Made by a program: the position numbers and the translations under genes | Part shown: positions 45,612-46,138 of the stretch, in pieces | Layout: each line of letters opens with the position of its first letter | Numbering within the stretch: position 1 is the stretch's first letter | NCBI GenBank assembly: GCA_902776415.1 | Contig: CACYPY010000007.1 | Coordinates: 1 to 46,138 of the forward strand | Origin: an uncultured Ruminobacter sp. | Lineage (GTDB): Bacteria > Pseudomonadota > Gammaproteobacteria > Enterobacterales > Succinivibrionaceae | Reading direction: 5' to 3' | DNA: 46,138 nt | The notes under the pieces: generated by a model | The model's database searches: none | Told to the model about the DNA's origin: nothing | What the model saw: only the letters and a program-made list of their open reading frames with translations

Positions 45612-45646
45612 CAAAAAAACAAAGGCTCCGCAACCTTTGCGAAGCC
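45612..45646 (-). terminator. Hairpin with U-tract at the start of the rpsB leader
   Basis: On the minus strand GGCTTCGCAA and TTGCGGAGCC form a 10-bp stem (one G-U, 3-nt loop) followed by TTTGTTTTTTTG. It looks like an intrinsic terminator, yet lies exactly at the expected transcription start of rpsB, so it may act as an attenuator or as a 5'-protecting structure. Confidence 0.6.
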
Positions 45647-45651
45647 CGTGC

Positions 45652-45680
45652 ATTATAACGAATGAAAAAGATAAAAACAA
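45652..45680 (-). promoter_or_regulatory. Promoter of rpsB-tsf
   Basis: On the minus strand TTGTTT (45675-45680), a 17-bp spacer and a perfect TATAAT (45652-45657) predict a start near 45645. Confidence 0.8.
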
Positions 45681-45750
45681 CCTGCCTGATTTCGATTTTT
45701 GTACACTAATTCGACCTGTGCGATTATTGAACCAATCGGCGAATATCACA

Positions 45751-45931
45751 TCGAAAACCTTCATCGTGTCACCGCTCTTTATTTGTCCGTCTCCTCCTCC
45801 AGTACCCGGAAGTCAGCAAGATTCCGATCCTCCGGAGATATCACCATTGCCGCCCGGATGAGCCTGAGATTCTGAACGGTTTCGCCGTAATGACGGGATT
45901 TAAGCTGATTAAGGGCATCATTCATGGCGGT
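45751..45931 (-). repeat. Right arm of inverted repeat shared with 1-180
   Basis: This is the partner of the left-edge repeat, in opposite orientation. It spans the last 50 codons of the gene at 45779-46138 plus about 30 bases of weaker similarity beyond its stop. Confidence 0.85.
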
Positions 45932-46138
45932 TTTCAGGGGATAGCCGTCCCGGATTCTCTTAAATTCAATCACGAGCTTTACTTCATTGGTTCTGATCTC
46001 CAGATCCGAAAAGCCCTGGGCATTGGGATTTTCCCGGGATTTTATAATTCCGTTCCGGGGCAGAAGAACATAGATAAAATCCCGGATGGAGTTTTCATCA
46101 TTGAAGGCTTTGGCATTGGCCGAGATTCCTTCAGTGAG
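45779..46138 (-). CDS. PD-(D/E)XK nuclease/AAA-ATPase-like protein, C-terminal part
   Basis: The frame enters from beyond the right edge and ends at TAA 45779-45781, giving 119 residues. The nuclease-type core is visible as GFSDLEIR followed by KLVIEFKR: an Asp, then E-x-K ten residues on, the D and (E)xK of the PD-(D/E)XK fold. The QLKSRHY helix follows, with the Q-x6-Y signature of the PDDEXK_9-like C-terminal domain usually fused to an AAA-ATPase-like domain. The N-terminal ATPase part would lie outside the window. The catalytic residues look intact. Function in the cell is not known for this family. Confidence 0.8.
   Translation of the reverse strand, partial: LTEGISANAKAFNDENSIRDFIYVLLPRNGIIKSRENPNAQGFSDLEIRTNEVKLVIEFKRIRDGYPLKTAMNDALNQLKSRHYGETVQNLRLIRAAMVISPEDRNLADFRVLEEETDK

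Noticed and set aside
1..46138. tRNA genes, CRISPR arrays, complete insertion sequences or prophage genes
   Set aside because: I looked for tRNA cloverleaf ends, regularly spaced repeats and transposase or integrase motifs and saw none.

Overview
The window carries a gammaproteobacterial housekeeping and envelope-biogenesis region. Nearly every gene is on the minus strand; the exceptions are rpsT, a small-RNA island beside it, and a truncated gene at the left edge. The gene order rpsB-tsf-pyrH-frr-uppS-cdsA-dxr-rseP-bamA-skp-lpxD-fabZ-lpxA-lpxB-rnhB-dnaE-accA is the conserved gammaproteobacterial arrangement (dxr after cdsA, as in Vibrio and Pseudomonas rather than E. coli). PD-(D/E)XK/AAA-type proteins of the kind seen at both edges are abundant in gut and rumen anaerobes. 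I therefore infer, without proof, a host-associated gammaproteobacterium, perhaps Succinivibrionaceae.

Layout from left to right. (1) 1-162: tail of a PD-(D/E)XK nuclease-like protein. (2) 442-8776: lptG, lptF, holB, tmk, mltG, valS. These cover lipopolysaccharide export, DNA polymerase III delta', dTMP kinase, glycan-strand termination and valyl-tRNA synthetase. (3) 8777-10005: about 1.2 kb with no convincing gene. (4) 10006-23203: a very large solitary pilY1 with a structured leader, then ispH, lspA, ileS, ribF, murJ. In Pseudomonas the minor-pilin/pilY1 cluster sits beside ispH-fkpB-lspA-ileS-ribF-murJ-rpsT; here fkpB and all minor pilins are absent from the locus. (5) 23503-24784: rpsT on the plus strand (UUG start), followed by two tandem small-RNA units and a third hairpin. 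(6) 24992-45515: the long accA-to-rpsB block. (7) 45779-46138: a second PD-(D/E)XK gene, nearly identical to the left-edge gene and inverted relative to it.

The most interesting signal is at 24388-24688. Two consecutive small-RNA units each have a promoter of the form GAACTT-N16-TCTAA, the spacing and sequence of sigma-E (RpoE) promoters. Each then has a short 5' hairpin, a pyrimidine-rich single-stranded stretch and a strong intrinsic terminator. This is the architecture of Hfq-dependent, envelope-stress sRNAs such as RybB, MicA or VrrA, but I do not recognise these sequences. The same window encodes rseP, the protease that activates sigma-E, as well as bamA, skp and the lipid A genes.

The genes work together on the cell envelope. 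lpxA, lpxB, lpxD and fabZ make the lipid A precursor and its acyl chains; lptF and lptG extract LPS; uppS, murJ and mltG serve peptidoglycan; bamA and skp insert outer-membrane proteins; rseP and the candidate sRNAs would respond when this fails; cdsA and accA feed phospholipid synthesis; dxr and ispH supply isoprenoids. Promoters, terminators and start codons were read by eye; no search or folding program was run.
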